64,000 nucleotides of DNA from Suilimivivens aceti (GCF_025567405.1 NZ_JAOQKJ010000007.1:1-64000); one strand, 5' to 3'. Positions 1-8,824 are shown, counted from the stretch's first letter. Translations and numbers: made by a program. The notes: a model not told the origin generated them from the sequence alone.

Positions 1-11
1 AAGGAAAAGAA

Positions 12-83
12 GGCTCCATGGTCAAGCGGTTAAGACATCGCCCTTTCACGGCGGTAACACGGGTTCGATTCCCGTTGGAGTCA
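12..83 (+). tRNA. tRNA-Glu (anticodon TTC)
   Basis: A 72-nt cloverleaf. The 7-bp acceptor stem GGCTCCA/TGGAGTC has one G-T pair and discriminator A at 83. The anticodon loop reads CTTTCAC with anticodon TTC, and the T arm is GGGTTCGATTCCC. CCA is not encoded. It probably belongs to a tRNA cluster extending left of the window. Confidence 0.95.
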
Positions 84-113
84 TTCAAAAAGGCGATGAT
101 AATTTAATAATAT

Positions 114-184
114 GGCGCGATAGCCAAGTGGTAAGGCCCCGGTCTGCAACACCGTTATCACCGGTTCAAATCCGGTTCGCGCCT
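114..184 (+). tRNA. tRNA-Cys (anticodon GCA)
   Basis: A 71-nt cloverleaf. The acceptor GGCGCGA/TCGCGCC is perfect, the discriminator is T (usual for Cys), the anticodon is GCA in CTGCAAC, and the T arm is CCGGTTCAAATCCGG. It lies 30 nt after tRNA-Glu, so the two are probably co-transcribed. Confidence 0.95.
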
Positions 185-189
185 CTTTG

Positions 190-221
190 GATCTCAGAAT
201 TTATATTCTGAGATCTTTTTT
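190..221 (+). terminator. Rho-independent terminator of the tRNA unit
   Basis: A perfect 11-bp stem (190-200 with 205-215), a 4-nt loop and six T follow immediately after tRNA-Cys. Confidence 0.85.
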
Positions 222-265
222 GCCTGAATCTGATTAATAGCAATAGACTTATGGGTGGAGTAGGA

Positions 266-296
266 AGCCTACAGTTTATCACTGCAGGCTTTTTCT
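266..296 (+). terminator. Second terminator-like hairpin
   Basis: The stem 266-274/282-290 has one mismatch and is followed by TTTTCTTT. It separates the tRNA transcript from the sugar operon promoter. Confidence 0.6.
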
Positions 297-402
297 TTAT
301 GAGAAACAGAAAGTATCATTAAATGTGCACAAAAATAGAAAATCACAATTATTTATATTGTACAAAAAAACGGAAAGCTGTGATAATTTACGAAAAAAAC
401 TA

Positions 403-431
403 TTGTCAAATAAAACGGATTATGTTATTAT
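403..431 (+). promoter_or_regulatory. Promoter of the maltodextrin operon
   Basis: The -35 is TTGTCA (403-408) and the -10 is TATTAT (426-431), with a 17-bp spacer. Predicted transcription start is about 438, placing the operator repeats at 442-477 in the initially transcribed region. Confidence 0.6.
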
Positions 432-441
432 TCAATCACAG

Positions 442-477
442 TACCGGAAACGTTACCGATAACGATACCGAAAACGT
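442..477 (+). promoter_or_regulatory. Three tandem 12-bp operator repeats, probable LacI-family binding site
   Basis: Three direct repeats of consensus TACCGNNAACGW sit end to end at 442-453, 454-465 and 466-477. Each holds an AACG core with its central CG exactly 12 bp from the next. The AACGTT/AACGTTTC cores resemble half-sites of LacI/GalR-family operators. The operon encodes such a regulator at 5223-6254, so autoregulation by roadblock is the likely inference. Confidence 0.6.
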
Positions 478-534
478 TTCCAGTATGAAACTAATCACTT
501 TATTTCAAGCTTTAAGAAGAGAGGTATGAAGATT

Positions 535-1944
535 ATGAAAAAGAAACTGGTAAGCACATTGTTATGTGCAGCAATGGCAGTATCGTTACTTGCAGGCTGC
601 GGGGGAAGCGCAGATACATCTGCAACAACTGATACAGCCACAGAGGGCACAGATGCAGCCGCAGAGGAAACAGAAGCCGCAGAGGAAACAGAAGCTGCAG
701 AAGAGACAGCATCTGCTGGAGAGGGTAAGGTATATTACCTGAATTTCAAGCCCGAGCAGGCAGATGATTGGACAGCTCTGGCAGCTAAGTATACAGAGCA
801 GACAGGTGTTCCTGTTGATGTTCAGACAGCAGCATCCGGTACTTATGAATCTACTTTGAAATCAGAGATCGCTAAGACAGATGCACCTACACTGTTCCAG
901 GTAAATGGTCCTGTTGGTCTTGCATCATGGAAAGATTATTGCCTTGATTTTTCTGACACAGATGTTTACAAAGAATTAAAGAGTGATGACTTCGCATTAA
1001 AGGATGGCGATGAAATTAAGGGTATTGCTTATGTTGTAGAAACCTATGGTATCATTTACAATGCAGATATCCTGAATACATATTTCGGAAAGGACTACGC
1101 AGTAGTAAAGAGTGTTGATGAGATCAATTCCTTTGACAAGCTGAAAGCAGTAGCAGACAGTATTCAGGAGAACAAGGATGATCTTGGAGTAAAGGGTGCT
1201 TTCACATCTGCAGGTATGGATTCAAGCTCTGACTGGAGATTCAAGACCCATCTTGCTAACCTTCCTATCTATTATGAATATAAGGAAGATGGTATCAGCT
1301 CAACTCCTGCAATCAAAGGAACCTATCTTGATAACTATAAGGCAATCTGGGATCTGTATATTACAGATGCAACCTGTGATCCTGCAGTTCTTTCCAGCAA
1401 GACAGGTGAAGATGCAACAGCTGAATTTGCACTTGGTGAAGCTGTGTTCTACCAGAATGGTACATGGGCATATAATGATCTTTCCACCAATGGTATGTCT
1501 GATGAATCCCTTGGAATGCTTCCTATTTACATCGGTGTAGAGGGAGAAGAAAATCAGGGACTCTGTACAGGTAGTGAGAACTACTGGTGTGTAAACAAGA
1601 ATGCATCAGAAGCTGATATTCAGGCAACTCTGGATTTCTTAAAGTGGGTTGTAACTTCTGAAGAAGGATGTACAGCACTTTCACAGGATATGGGATTTGT
1701 TTGTCCTTTCAAGGCATTTGATAACTATCCGGCAACCAATCCTCTGATCAACATCGCTAACGATTATGTATCCTCCGGAAAGAACTCTGTAGCATGGACC
1801 TTCACCACAATGCCTTCTGAAGAGTGGAAGAATGGTGTAGGAAGCGCACTTCTTGAGTATGCACAGGGAACTGGCGACTGGGATGGTGTTGTAACAGCAT
1901 TCGTTGATGGCTGGGCATCAGAGTATGCAGCAGCAAATAACTAA
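535..1944 (+). CDS. ABC sugar transporter substrate-binding lipoprotein (maltodextrin-type)
   Basis: Extracellular solute-binding protein of the MalE-like family that captures an oligosaccharide outside the cell and delivers it to the permeases encoded next. The N-terminus has Lys residues, a hydrophobic segment and lipobox LLAGC with Cys22 as the predicted lipidation site. An acidic low-complexity linker with tandem EETEAA repeats (residues about 40-60) follows and tethers the mature domain. An ATG at 526 is in frame, but the SD GAGAGG lies 1 nt from it; the ATG at 535 gives better spacing. The neighbouring permeases, MalQ and LacI regulator indicate an alpha-glucan or maltodextrin substrate; exact specificity cannot be read. 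Confidence 0.85.
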   Translation: MKKKLVSTLLCAAMAVSLLAGCGGSADTSATTDTATEGTDAAAEETEAAEETEAAEETASAGEGKVYYLNFKPEQADDWTALAAKYTEQTGVPVDVQTAASGTYESTLKSEIAKTDAPTLFQVNGPVGLASWKDYCLDFSDTDVYKELKSDDFALKDGDEIKGIAYVVETYGIIYNADILNTYFGKDYAVVKSVDEINSFDKLKAVADSIQENKDDLGVKGAFTSAGMDSSSDWRFKTHLANLPIYYEYKEDGISSTPAIKGTYLDNYKAIWDLYITDATCDPAVLSSKTGEDATAEFALGEAVFYQNGTWAYNDLSTNGMSDESLGMLPIYIGVEGEENQGLCTGSENYWCVNKNASEADIQATLDFLKWVVTSEEGCTALSQDMGFVCPFKAFDNYPATNPLINIANDYVSSGKNSVAWTFTTMPSEEWKNGVGSALLEYAQGTGDWDGVVTAFVDGWASEYAAANN

Positions 1945-1985
1945 TCTGTAGGAGAACGACAGATTAAGATAAAGAAATAAGTTTG

Positions 1986-2018
1986 GGGTGGGCAGTTTCG
2001 CTATCTGCCCACCCTTTT
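1986..2018 (+). terminator. Intercistronic hairpin between binding-protein and permease genes
   Basis: A perfect 10-bp GC-rich stem (1986-1995/2005-2014) with a 9-nt loop is followed by TTTT. Such hairpins typically cause partial termination and 3' protection, so binding protein exceeds permease. The permease gene continues 20 nt downstream on the same strand. Confidence 0.7.
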
Positions 2019-2037
2019 CAAAACAAGGAGAAGGCAT

Positions 2038-2880
2038 ATGGAAAAAGCAATCAAAAAATATTTTCCGATCTTTGCATTGCCTACATTGCTGGCATTTACA
2101 ATCGGTTTTGTAATTCCCTTCGTATTGGGCGTTTATTTATCATTTTGTGAATTTACTACCGTAACCGATAGTACCTTTGTGGGGTTAAAGAACTATATCA
2201 GGATATGGGGAGATAAGACATTTACCCATGCGCTGTGGTATACATCACTTTTCACAGTAGCATCTGTGATTACCATTAATGTGCTGGCTTTTCTGGTAGC
2301 TATGCTGCTTACAAAGGGAATTCGGGGAACCAACGTATTTCGGACGGTCTTCTTTATGCCTAACCTGATCGGTGGTATTATCCTTGGATATATCTGGCAG
2401 CTGATCTTCAACGGAATTCTTCTTCATATTAACAGAACACTGACATATAGTTCTGCCTATGGATTTTTCGGGTTATTGATCCTTATGAACTGGCAGCAGG
2501 TCGGTTATATGATGATCATTTATGTGGCAGGAATCCAGAATATTCCGGGAGAATTGATCGAAGCAGCAAAGATTGATGGAGCAACAAACAGACAGCTTCT
2601 GCGTTATGTGACTATTCCGATGGTTATGCCATCAATTACCATATGTACATTCCTGACACTGACGAATGCTTTTAAGCTTTATGACCAGAACCTGGCACTG
2701 ACGGCAGGAGAGCCTTCCAATAAGTCAGAACTGCTTGCCCTGAATATTTATAATACATTCTACGGACGTACCGGATGGGAAGGTGTTGGCCAGGCGAAGG
2801 CAGTCATCTTCTTCCTGGCTGTGGCAGTGATTGCGCTGATCCAGCTTAAGCTTACGAGAAGTAAGGAGGTGCAGGCATAA
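2038..2880 (+). CDS. Sugar ABC transporter permease (MalF-like)
   Basis: Integral membrane subunit of 280 residues with about six hydrophobic segments. The ATPase-coupling EAA loop reads EAAKIDGATNRQLLRY at about residues 174-190. SD AAGGAGAAGG precedes the ATG. Its stop overlaps the start of the next permease (TAATG), indicating translational coupling. No ABC ATPase lies in this operon, so it probably uses a shared MsmK/UgpC-type ATPase encoded elsewhere (inference). It pairs with the following gene to form the channel. Confidence 0.9.
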   Translation: MEKAIKKYFPIFALPTLLAFTIGFVIPFVLGVYLSFCEFTTVTDSTFVGLKNYIRIWGDKTFTHALWYTSLFTVASVITINVLAFLVAMLLTKGIRGTNVFRTVFFMPNLIGGIILGYIWQLIFNGILLHINRTLTYSSAYGFFGLLILMNWQQVGYMMIIYVAGIQNIPGELIEAAKIDGATNRQLLRYVTIPMVMPSITICTFLTLTNAFKLYDQNLALTAGEPSNKSELLALNIYNTFYGRTGWEGVGQAKAVIFFLAVAVIALIQLKLTRSKEVQA

Positions 2881-3722
2881 TGTCAAATGTAAGAAAAGCA
2901 AAACATGGATGGGTTTTGACTTTAATATTTTCATTAATCTCAATAGCATATATAATGCCGATCGTAATTGTACTTATGAATTCCTTTAAAAGGAAAATAT
3001 TTATCAGTAACAGACCATTTGCATTGCCTGATGCAAAATCTTTTGTTAAAATTGAGAATTATATAAACGGTATTCAGAAGACAGATTTTTTCAGGGCATT
3101 TGGCTATACGCTATTTATTACAGTTGGCTCTGTATTTGTGATCGTACTCTGTACATCTATGTGTGCCTGGTATATCTCAAGGGTAAAGAATAAATGGACG
3201 ACAGGTATTTATTATCTGTTTGCTTTTTCTATGATCGTACCATTTCAGATGGTTATGTTTACTCTTTCCAAAATCGCAGATATGCTGCATCTCGGAAACC
3301 CTGTGGGAATCATTATCGTATATCTAGGGTTTGGAGCCGGACTTGCGGTATTTATGTTCTGTGGATTTGTAAGATCCATACCGCTTGAAATTGAGGAATC
3401 AGCCATGATCGATGGGTGTAACCCGGTTCAGACGTATTTCAAGATCGTATTTCCGATTATGAAGCCGACAGCAATTTCAGTAGCGATTCTGGAAACCATG
3501 TGGGTATGGAATGATTACCTGTTACCTTATCTGGTATTAAAAATCAATAAATATAAGACGATCCAGATTGCAATCCAGTATCTGAAGGGTGGTTATGGAG
3601 CCATTGATATGGGAGCTATGATGGCTATGATCGTGCTGGCTATTATCCCGATCATTTTATTTTATGGATTCTGCCAGAAATACATCATAGAGGGTGTTAT
3701 ATCAGGAGCAGTAAAGGGTTAG
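2880..3722 (+). CDS. Sugar ABC transporter permease (MalG-like)
   Basis: Second 280-residue membrane subunit of the importer. Six hydrophobic segments are visible and an EAA-type loop EESAMIDGC lies near residue 171. Its start overlaps the upstream stop by 1 nt, and malQ follows after 15 nt. It forms the heterodimeric channel with the upstream permease. The family usually imports oligosaccharides; its position beside MalQ suggests maltodextrins. Confidence 0.9.
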   Translation: MSNVRKAKHGWVLTLIFSLISIAYIMPIVIVLMNSFKRKIFISNRPFALPDAKSFVKIENYINGIQKTDFFRAFGYTLFITVGSVFVIVLCTSMCAWYISRVKNKWTTGIYYLFAFSMIVPFQMVMFTLSKIADMLHLGNPVGIIIVYLGFGAGLAVFMFCGFVRSIPLEIEESAMIDGCNPVQTYFKIVFPIMKPTAISVAILETMWVWNDYLLPYLVLKINKYKTIQIAIQYLKGGYGAIDMGAMMAMIVLAIIPIILFYGFCQKYIIEGVISGAVKG

Positions 3723-3737
3723 GAGGAGAAGAGGAAA

Positions 3738-5219
3738 ATGAGAAAGAGCGGTATATTGCTTCCGGTTTCCAGTTTGCCGTCAGCATATGGGATCGGGTGC
3801 TTTTCCGGGGAGGCATATGAATTTATAGATAAACTTAAGGCAGCAGGGCAGTCTTACTGGCAGATTCTTCCTCTTGGACCTACAAGCTACGGAGATTCTC
3901 CTTATCAGTCATTTTCCTCTTTTGCAGGAAATCCATATTTTATCAGTCTTGATGATCTTGTAGAAGATGGGTATCTGACCAGGGAAGACTGTACTTCATG
4001 TGATTTTGGTGACAATGAGGAATATGTTGATTATGAAAAGCTTTATAAAAACAGATTTCTATTGCTGAGAAAAGCATATGAGAACAGCCACATTAAGGAT
4101 AATGTGGAGTTTCAGTCCTTTGTCCTGGAAAATAAGGACTGGCTGGATAATTATGCTTTATATATGGCAGTAAAAACACATTTTAACAATACCTGCTGGG
4201 TAGAGTGGGATGAGGATATCAAACTCAGGAAGCCGGAAGCACTTAAGAAATATCAGAAGGAATATGCAGATGAAGTAGAGTTTTACCAGTTCCAGCAGTA
4301 TTTGTTTGCAAAACAATGGAAGGCTCTGAAGGCATATGCCAATCAAAATGGTATAAAGATCATTGGAGATATCCCGATTTATGTAGCATTTGACAGTTCG
4401 GATGCATGGGCAAATCCTGAACTTTTCCAGTTTGATGAAAAATGCAATCCGATCGCTGTGGCAGGCTGCCCGCCTGATGGATTCTCCGCAACAGGACAGC
4501 TTTGGGGAAATCCGCTGTACCGTTGGGAATATCATAAGGAAACAGGCTATGCCTGGTGGCTGAACAGATTGGAAGCGACCTTTGAGAAATACGATGTACT
4601 CAGGATTGATCATTTCCGTGGATTCGATGAATACTATGCGATTCCCTACGGAGAGCCGACAGCAGAAAATGGACAATGGGAGCCGGGACCTGGATATGAT
4701 CTGTTTAAAACGATGAAGGCAGCGCTTGGCAAAAAGGATATTATTGCAGAAGATCTTGGATTTTTGACTCCTTCTGTGTTAAAATTAGTAAAAAAGACAG
4801 GTTATCCGGGAATGAAGGTATTACAGTTTGCTTTTGATTCCAGGGAAGAGAGTGATTATCTGCCACACAATTATACGAAGAATTGTGTAGTATATACCGG
4901 TACCCATGACAATGACACAACAGAAGGCTGGTTTACGGCACTTTCTGCAAAAGACAGGCGTTTTTGCAGAAATTATCTGGATATAAAGGGCAGAGGTCAG
5001 GGCAAGATCCATACAGCGCTGATCCGTACGGCTCTTGCAAGTGTGGCAGATACGGCGATCATTCCGATGCAGGACTATCTTGGATTGGATTCCAGGGCAA
5101 GAATCAATACACCGTCAACGCTTGGAAATAACTGGAAGTGGCGGATGAAGGCAGATGCATTTACCGGGGAACTTGCAGAGGAGATCAGAAAGATGACTAA
5201 GCTGTATGGAAGGCTCTGA
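3738..5219 (+). CDS. malQ: 4-alpha-glucanotransferase (amylomaltase, GH77)
   Basis: Cytoplasmic disproportionating enzyme that transfers alpha-1,4-glucan segments between maltooligosaccharides. Its 493 residues fit the usual GH77 length of about 500. Family landmarks are all present: LPLGPTSYGDSPYQ near the N-terminus, the nucleophile region LRIDHFRGFDEYYAIP (residues about 288-302), the acid/base region AEDLGFLTP (about 336-344), and THDNDTTEGW (about 387-396). SD GGAGGAGAAGAGG precedes ATG. It works downstream of the transporter encoded just before it. Confidence 0.95.
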   Translation: MRKSGILLPVSSLPSAYGIGCFSGEAYEFIDKLKAAGQSYWQILPLGPTSYGDSPYQSFSSFAGNPYFISLDDLVEDGYLTREDCTSCDFGDNEEYVDYEKLYKNRFLLLRKAYENSHIKDNVEFQSFVLENKDWLDNYALYMAVKTHFNNTCWVEWDEDIKLRKPEALKKYQKEYADEVEFYQFQQYLFAKQWKALKAYANQNGIKIIGDIPIYVAFDSSDAWANPELFQFDEKCNPIAVAGCPPDGFSATGQLWGNPLYRWEYHKETGYAWWLNRLEATFEKYDVLRIDHFRGFDEYYAIPYGEPTAENGQWEPGPGYDLFKTMKAALGKKDIIAEDLGFLTPSVLKLVKKTGYPGMKVLQFAFDSREESDYLPHNYTKNCVVYTGTHDNDTTEGWFTALSAKDRRFCRNYLDIKGRGQGKIHTALIRTALASVADTAIIPMQDYLGLDSRARINTPSTLGNNWKWRMKADAFTGELAEEIRKMTKLYGRL

Positions 5220-5222
5220 TAC

Positions 5223-6254
5223 ATGAGTGAAATTACCATTAAAGACGTGGCCAGAATCTGCGGTGTGGGTGTAAGCACCGTATCAAGGGCCTTAAATAAC
5301 CACCCAGATATTAATCCGGAGACCAGGGATAAGATCCTGAGTGTGATCAAGGAGAATAACTATATCCCGAATAACAGTGCACGGAACCTGAAGCGTCAGG
5401 ATGCTAAGGCGATTGCGGTTCTCGTAAAAGGTATCGACAATTCCTTTTTCAATGAAATGATCAAGGATATGGAAGCGGAATGCAAAAAGAAAAAGTATTC
5501 TCTGGTGCTTCATCATGTAGGGTTTATGGAGGATCAGGTAGACGCTGCACTGGAGCTGGTAAAGGAAAAGAGACTCCGGGGGATTGTATTCCTGGGTGGC
5601 TATTTTGAAAATAATGAAAAGAAGCTGGAACAGCTTCATGTACCCTTTGTCCTGAGTACAGCAGGAGCGGTTCCAACCAGCTACAGCAGGAATCTATATT
5701 CTTCTGTATGTGTGGATGATGAAAAGGAAAGCTATAAGATGACGGATTACCTGATCCGTCAGGGACATCATAATATTGCGATCATCTACGAAAAGGGAAT
5801 GACAGAATCTATCAGTATGCTTCGCCTTCGGGGATATCAGAGAGCATTATCGGATCACGGGATTCCTGTGAGAGAAGAGCTGATGCTGGCCACCAGACCA
5901 GATATTAAAGATTTTTCACTGGAAAATGGTTATGCGGTTACGAAAGATTTTTTGCAGAAAAAGATAGAATGTACAGCTATTTATGCTATTTCCGATATCA
6001 TGGCGATCGGTGCCGGAAAGGCACTGGCAGAAGAGGGTCTCAGAGTGCCTGAGGATATGTCACTTGCAGGATTTGACGGAGTAAACATTGGAGGATATGT
6101 GAATCCTTCCCTGACTACGATCAAACAGCCCGGTGAAAAGATAGCACAGGAAACGATGAAGCTTTTATTTGACATGATCTTGAAAAAAGCAGAATGTCAA
6201 CATAAAATATTTGATGGAGAATTAGTTGTAAGAGGATCTACAAGATGTATCTGA
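5223..6254 (+). CDS. LacI-family transcriptional regulator (probable MalR)
   Basis: Sugar-responsive DNA-binding repressor of 343 residues, normal family length. The N-terminal HTH begins ITIKDVARICGVGVSTVSRAL and is followed by the hinge segment IPNNSARNLKRQ; the rest is a periplasmic-binding-protein-like effector domain ending GSTRC. It starts 3 nt after malQ, with an SD-like GGAAGG inside the malQ end, so it is the last gene of the sugar operon proper. The tandem AACG-containing repeats at 442-477 are its likely target (inference). Its stop overlaps the next gene. Confidence 0.9.
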   Translation: MSEITIKDVARICGVGVSTVSRALNNHPDINPETRDKILSVIKENNYIPNNSARNLKRQDAKAIAVLVKGIDNSFFNEMIKDMEAECKKKKYSLVLHHVGFMEDQVDAALELVKEKRLRGIVFLGGYFENNEKKLEQLHVPFVLSTAGAVPTSYSRNLYSSVCVDDEKESYKMTDYLIRQGHHNIAIIYEKGMTESISMLRLRGYQRALSDHGIPVREELMLATRPDIKDFSLENGYAVTKDFLQKKIECTAIYAISDIMAIGAGKALAEEGLRVPEDMSLAGFDGVNIGGYVNPSLTTIKQPGEKIAQETMKLLFDMILKKAECQHKIFDGELVVRGSTRCI

Positions 6255-6985
6255 TTCTGATGTTGCTTGGCTGTATTTGTTTATTCTATTTTATAGTGGT
6301 GGCAGTTGCGGGGCATGGAACCAGTTTTTATTTTATCTGGCTGTTTCTGGCACTGTGCTCATTTTTATCTGCCCTGTCTGTGAGAACAGGGATCATTACG
6401 AAATATTTGCCTATGTGGCTGAAAAGACTGTTTCTGATACTGGTTGGTATTGGAGCAGTTCTTTTTGTCGTTGTAGAAGGGATGATTTTTACAGGATATG
6501 TGCAGAGGGGAGAAAGTGACTGCGATTATCTGATTGTTCTTGGAGCACAGATGAAACCGGACGGACCATCCAGAGTACTGCAGTACCGGCTGGATGCAGC
6601 CTATGATTATCTGGTGGAGAATCCGGATACGAAAGTGATCGTGTCCGGGGGTCAGGGCAGCGATGAAATGATCTCAGAGGCACAGGGAATGTATGATTAT
6701 CTGGCAGGACGGGGTATAGAAAAGGAAAGGATCATCAGAGAGGATCGATCCGTAAATACTGTGCAGAATCTTAAGTATTCAGCAGAATTCCTGGACAGGG
6801 AGCAGGACAGCGTATGTATCGTGAGCAATAATTTCCATATGTTCCGGGCCAGAAGGCTTGCTGAAAAATTAGGTTATCAGAAAGTCTGCGGTCTTGCAGC
6901 CAAGGGAGATCCGGTTCTGATGGCGAACAATATGCTCCGGGAATTCTTCGGAGTAATGAAAGATTTCACTTATGGGAATTTGTAA
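6245..6985 (+). CDS. DUF218/YdcF-SanA family membrane protein
   Basis: Protein of 246 residues with two or three N-terminal hydrophobic segments (residues 1-85) and a DUF218 domain starting YLIVLGAQMKPDGPSRVLQYR, with VSGGQGSDE and NFHMFRARR typical of the family. Members act in envelope or vancomycin-sensitivity functions in other bacteria, but the biochemical activity is not established. It overlaps the LacI-type gene by 10 nt, so it is co-transcribed. No direct sugar role is evident. Confidence 0.85.
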   Translation: MYLILMLLGCICLFYFIVVAVAGHGTSFYFIWLFLALCSFLSALSVRTGIITKYLPMWLKRLFLILVGIGAVLFVVVEGMIFTGYVQRGESDCDYLIVLGAQMKPDGPSRVLQYRLDAAYDYLVENPDTKVIVSGGQGSDEMISEAQGMYDYLAGRGIEKERIIREDRSVNTVQNLKYSAEFLDREQDSVCIVSNNFHMFRARRLAEKLGYQKVCGLAAKGDPVLMANNMLREFFGVMKDFTYGNL

Positions 6986-6997
6986 GGAGGGAATGGC

Positions 6998-7714
6998 GTG
7001 AATGAGGTAGAACAGTTAAGGAAGATCATCGGTGAAAGTAACAATATTGTTTTTTTTGGTGGAGCCGGAGTTTCAACGGAAAGTGGGATACCGGATTTCA
7101 GAAGTGTAGATGGATTGTATCATCAGAAATATGATTATCCGCCGGAAACAATCCTGAGTCATACCTTCTATAGAAGAAAACCAGAAGAATTTTTCCGTTT
7201 TTATAAGGACAAGATGCTCTGCCTTTCTGCAAAGCCAAATGTGGCACACCGGAAGCTGGCTGAATGGGAAAAGGAAGGAAAACTGAAGGCTGTAATCACC
7301 CAGAATATTGATGGACTGCATCAAGCGGCAGGCAGTAAGGAAGTACTGGAGCTTCATGGAAGCGTACTCAGGAACTATTGTGAGGACTGCGGAGCTTTTT
7401 ATGATGCAGAATATGTGCTGCATGCTGACGGAGTTCCAAGGTGTGAAAAGTGTGGAGGCCCAGTCAAGCCAGATGTGGTTCTGTATGAGGAAGGGCTGAA
7501 TCAGGAAACACTGGATAAGGCCGTCAGATATATCAGGGAAGCAGACGTGCTGATCGTGGGAGGAACATCACTGGTTGTTTATCCGGCAGCAGGGCTGATT
7601 GATTATTACAGGGGAAATAAGCTGATCCTGATTAACAAGACACCTACGGCAAGAGATCAGATGGCAGATCTTGTGGTAACAGGAAGTATCGGAGAAATAT
7701 TTTCACAGTTATAA
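6998..7714 (+). CDS. NAD-dependent protein deacylase (sirtuin, CobB/Npd-like)
   Basis: Removes acyl groups from lysine using NAD+. The 238 residues carry GAGVSTESGIPDFR (NAD binding), the TQNIDGLH catalytic motif with HGS following, and a zinc ribbon of two pairs of Cys (CEDC...CEKC). The start is GTG at 6998, 7 nt after a perfect AAGGAGG; the closer ATG at 6993 runs into a stop after two codons. It sits 12 nt after the DUF218 gene and 10 nt before the DUF951 gene. Confidence 0.95.
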   Translation: MNEVEQLRKIIGESNNIVFFGGAGVSTESGIPDFRSVDGLYHQKYDYPPETILSHTFYRRKPEEFFRFYKDKMLCLSAKPNVAHRKLAEWEKEGKLKAVITQNIDGLHQAAGSKEVLELHGSVLRNYCEDCGAFYDAEYVLHADGVPRCEKCGGPVKPDVVLYEEGLNQETLDKAVRYIREADVLIVGGTSLVVYPAAGLIDYYRGNKLILINKTPTARDQMADLVVTGSIGEIFSQL

Positions 7715-7724
7715 GGAGCAGATT

Positions 7725-7901
7725 ATGGATGTCAGGGTAGGAGATGTACTGAGACTTAAGAAAAAACATCCCTGTGGCAGCTATGAATGGGAGGTCCTGA
7801 GGATCGGGGCAGACTTCCGGCTGAAGTGCTGTGGATGCAGCCATCAGATCATGTCGCCAAGAAAGCAGATAGAGAAAAATATCAAAGAAATTATAAGATA
7901 A
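7725..7901 (+). CDS. DUF951 family small protein
   Basis: A 58-residue protein beginning MDVRVGDVLRLKKKHPCG, then EWEVLRIGADFRLKCCGC, the hallmark of DUF951 proteins, which are often encoded near rpsF in Clostridia. It contains four cysteines (CG and CCGC), possibly metal-binding. SD AAGGAG precedes ATG by 8 nt. It follows the sirtuin gene by 10 nt. Function is unknown. Confidence 0.85.
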   Translation: MDVRVGDVLRLKKKHPCGSYEWEVLRIGADFRLKCCGCSHQIMSPRKQIEKNIKEIIR

Positions 7902-7905
7902 AGGC

Positions 7906-7934
7906 TTGCCAAGGGGTGGTTTTTATGGTATCAT
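7906..7934 (+). promoter_or_regulatory. Sigma-A promoter of rpsF-ssb-rpsR
   Basis: TTGCCA (7906-7911), a 17-bp spacer and TATCAT (7929-7934). The predicted start at about 7941 leaves a leader of about 110 nt before rpsF, long enough for the S6:S18-binding autoregulatory structure known upstream of this operon in many bacteria; that structure was not resolved here. Confidence 0.65.
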
Positions 7935-8051
7935 TTTAATCCGTGGTATGTTGAAAATGCCTGATTATGCAGCAAATGTATAAGGCAAATTACAAATTCC
8001 TTGCTCCTGTAAACAGAAGGCAGGGGCCAGAGACCAAAAGGAGGTAGAAGC

Positions 8052-8342
8052 ATGAGCAAATATGAATTAGCCGTTGTTGTAAGTGCGAAAATCGAGGATG
8101 ATGAAAGAGCAGCAGTAGTTGACAAGTGCAAGGCGCTGATCGAGAGATTTGGCGGTACTGTTACCAACGTTGACGACTGGGGTAAGAAGAGAATGGCTTA
8201 TGAAGTCCAGAAGATGAAAGACGCATTCTATTACTTCATTCAGTTCGACGCTGAGACATCTGCACCGGTTGAAATTGAAAACCGTATCCGCATCATGGAC
8301 AACGTTCTCAGATTTTTGATCGTAAAACAGGACGAGGTATAG
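8052..8342 (+). CDS. rpsF: 30S ribosomal protein S6
   Basis: Component of the 30S platform that pairs with S18. Its 96 residues are the typical length and start MSKYELAVVVSAKIEDDERA, with the family core GKKRMAYEVQKMKDAFYYF. SD AAAGGAGGTAG lies 7 nt upstream. It is the first gene of the rpsF-ssb-rpsR operon, conserved across Firmicutes. Confidence 0.97.
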   Translation: MSKYELAVVVSAKIEDDERAAVVDKCKALIERFGGTVTNVDDWGKKRMAYEVQKMKDAFYYFIQFDAETSAPVEIENRIRIMDNVLRFLIVKQDEV

Positions 8343-8377
8343 AAAGTACACTATAGTACTTCCAAAGAGAGGGACAC

Positions 8378-8824
8378 ATGAACAAAGTAATACTTATGGG
8401 TCGATTGACAAGAGATCCCGAGGTGAGATATTCACAGGGTGAGAATGCTTTGGCAATAGCCAGATACACACTTGCTGTAGACCGCAGGTTTAACCGTAAC
8501 AATTCTGATGAACAGACAGCAGACTTCATTAACTGTGTGGCTTTTGGACGTGCAGGTGAATTTGCAGAGAAGTATTTCAGAAAGGGAACCAAGGTTGCTG
8601 TTACCGGTCGTATCCAGACAGGCAGCTATACCAACAAGGATGGTGTCAGAGTCTACACGACAGAGGTTGTGGTAGAAGAGCAGGAATTTGCTGAAAGCAA
8701 AAACAGTTCCGGTAGTGACGGGGGTTATACCGGTGGAGGAAACAGAGCGCCTGAACCTTCAGGTGCCGGTGACGGTTTCATGAACATTCCGGATGGAATT
8801 GACGAGGAGCTGCCATTTAACTAA
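8378..8824 (+). CDS. ssb: Single-stranded DNA-binding protein
   Basis: OB-fold protein protecting ssDNA in replication, recombination and repair. It starts MNKVILMGRLTRDPEVRY and has FINCVAFGRAGEFAEKYFRKG and GRIQTGSYTNKDG. A Gly-rich disordered linker (residues about 110-135) leads to an acidic tail IDEELPFN, the partner-binding tip with one extra Asn after the usual LPF. Placement between rpsF and rpsR is canonical. Confidence 0.97.
   Translation: MNKVILMGRLTRDPEVRYSQGENALAIARYTLAVDRRFNRNNSDEQTADFINCVAFGRAGEFAEKYFRKGTKVAVTGRIQTGSYTNKDGVRVYTTEVVVEEQEFAESKNSSGSDGGYTGGGNRAPEPSGAGDGFMNIPDGIDEELPFN

Noticed and set aside
323..529. 68-codon open frame before the sugar-binding protein
   Set aside because: It covers the promoter, transcription start and operator repeats, has no SD, and ends inside the next gene's RBS.
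660..715. Tandem EETEAA-coding repeats as a regulatory element
   Set aside because: They encode the flexible acidic linker of the lipoprotein; ordinary low-complexity coding sequence.
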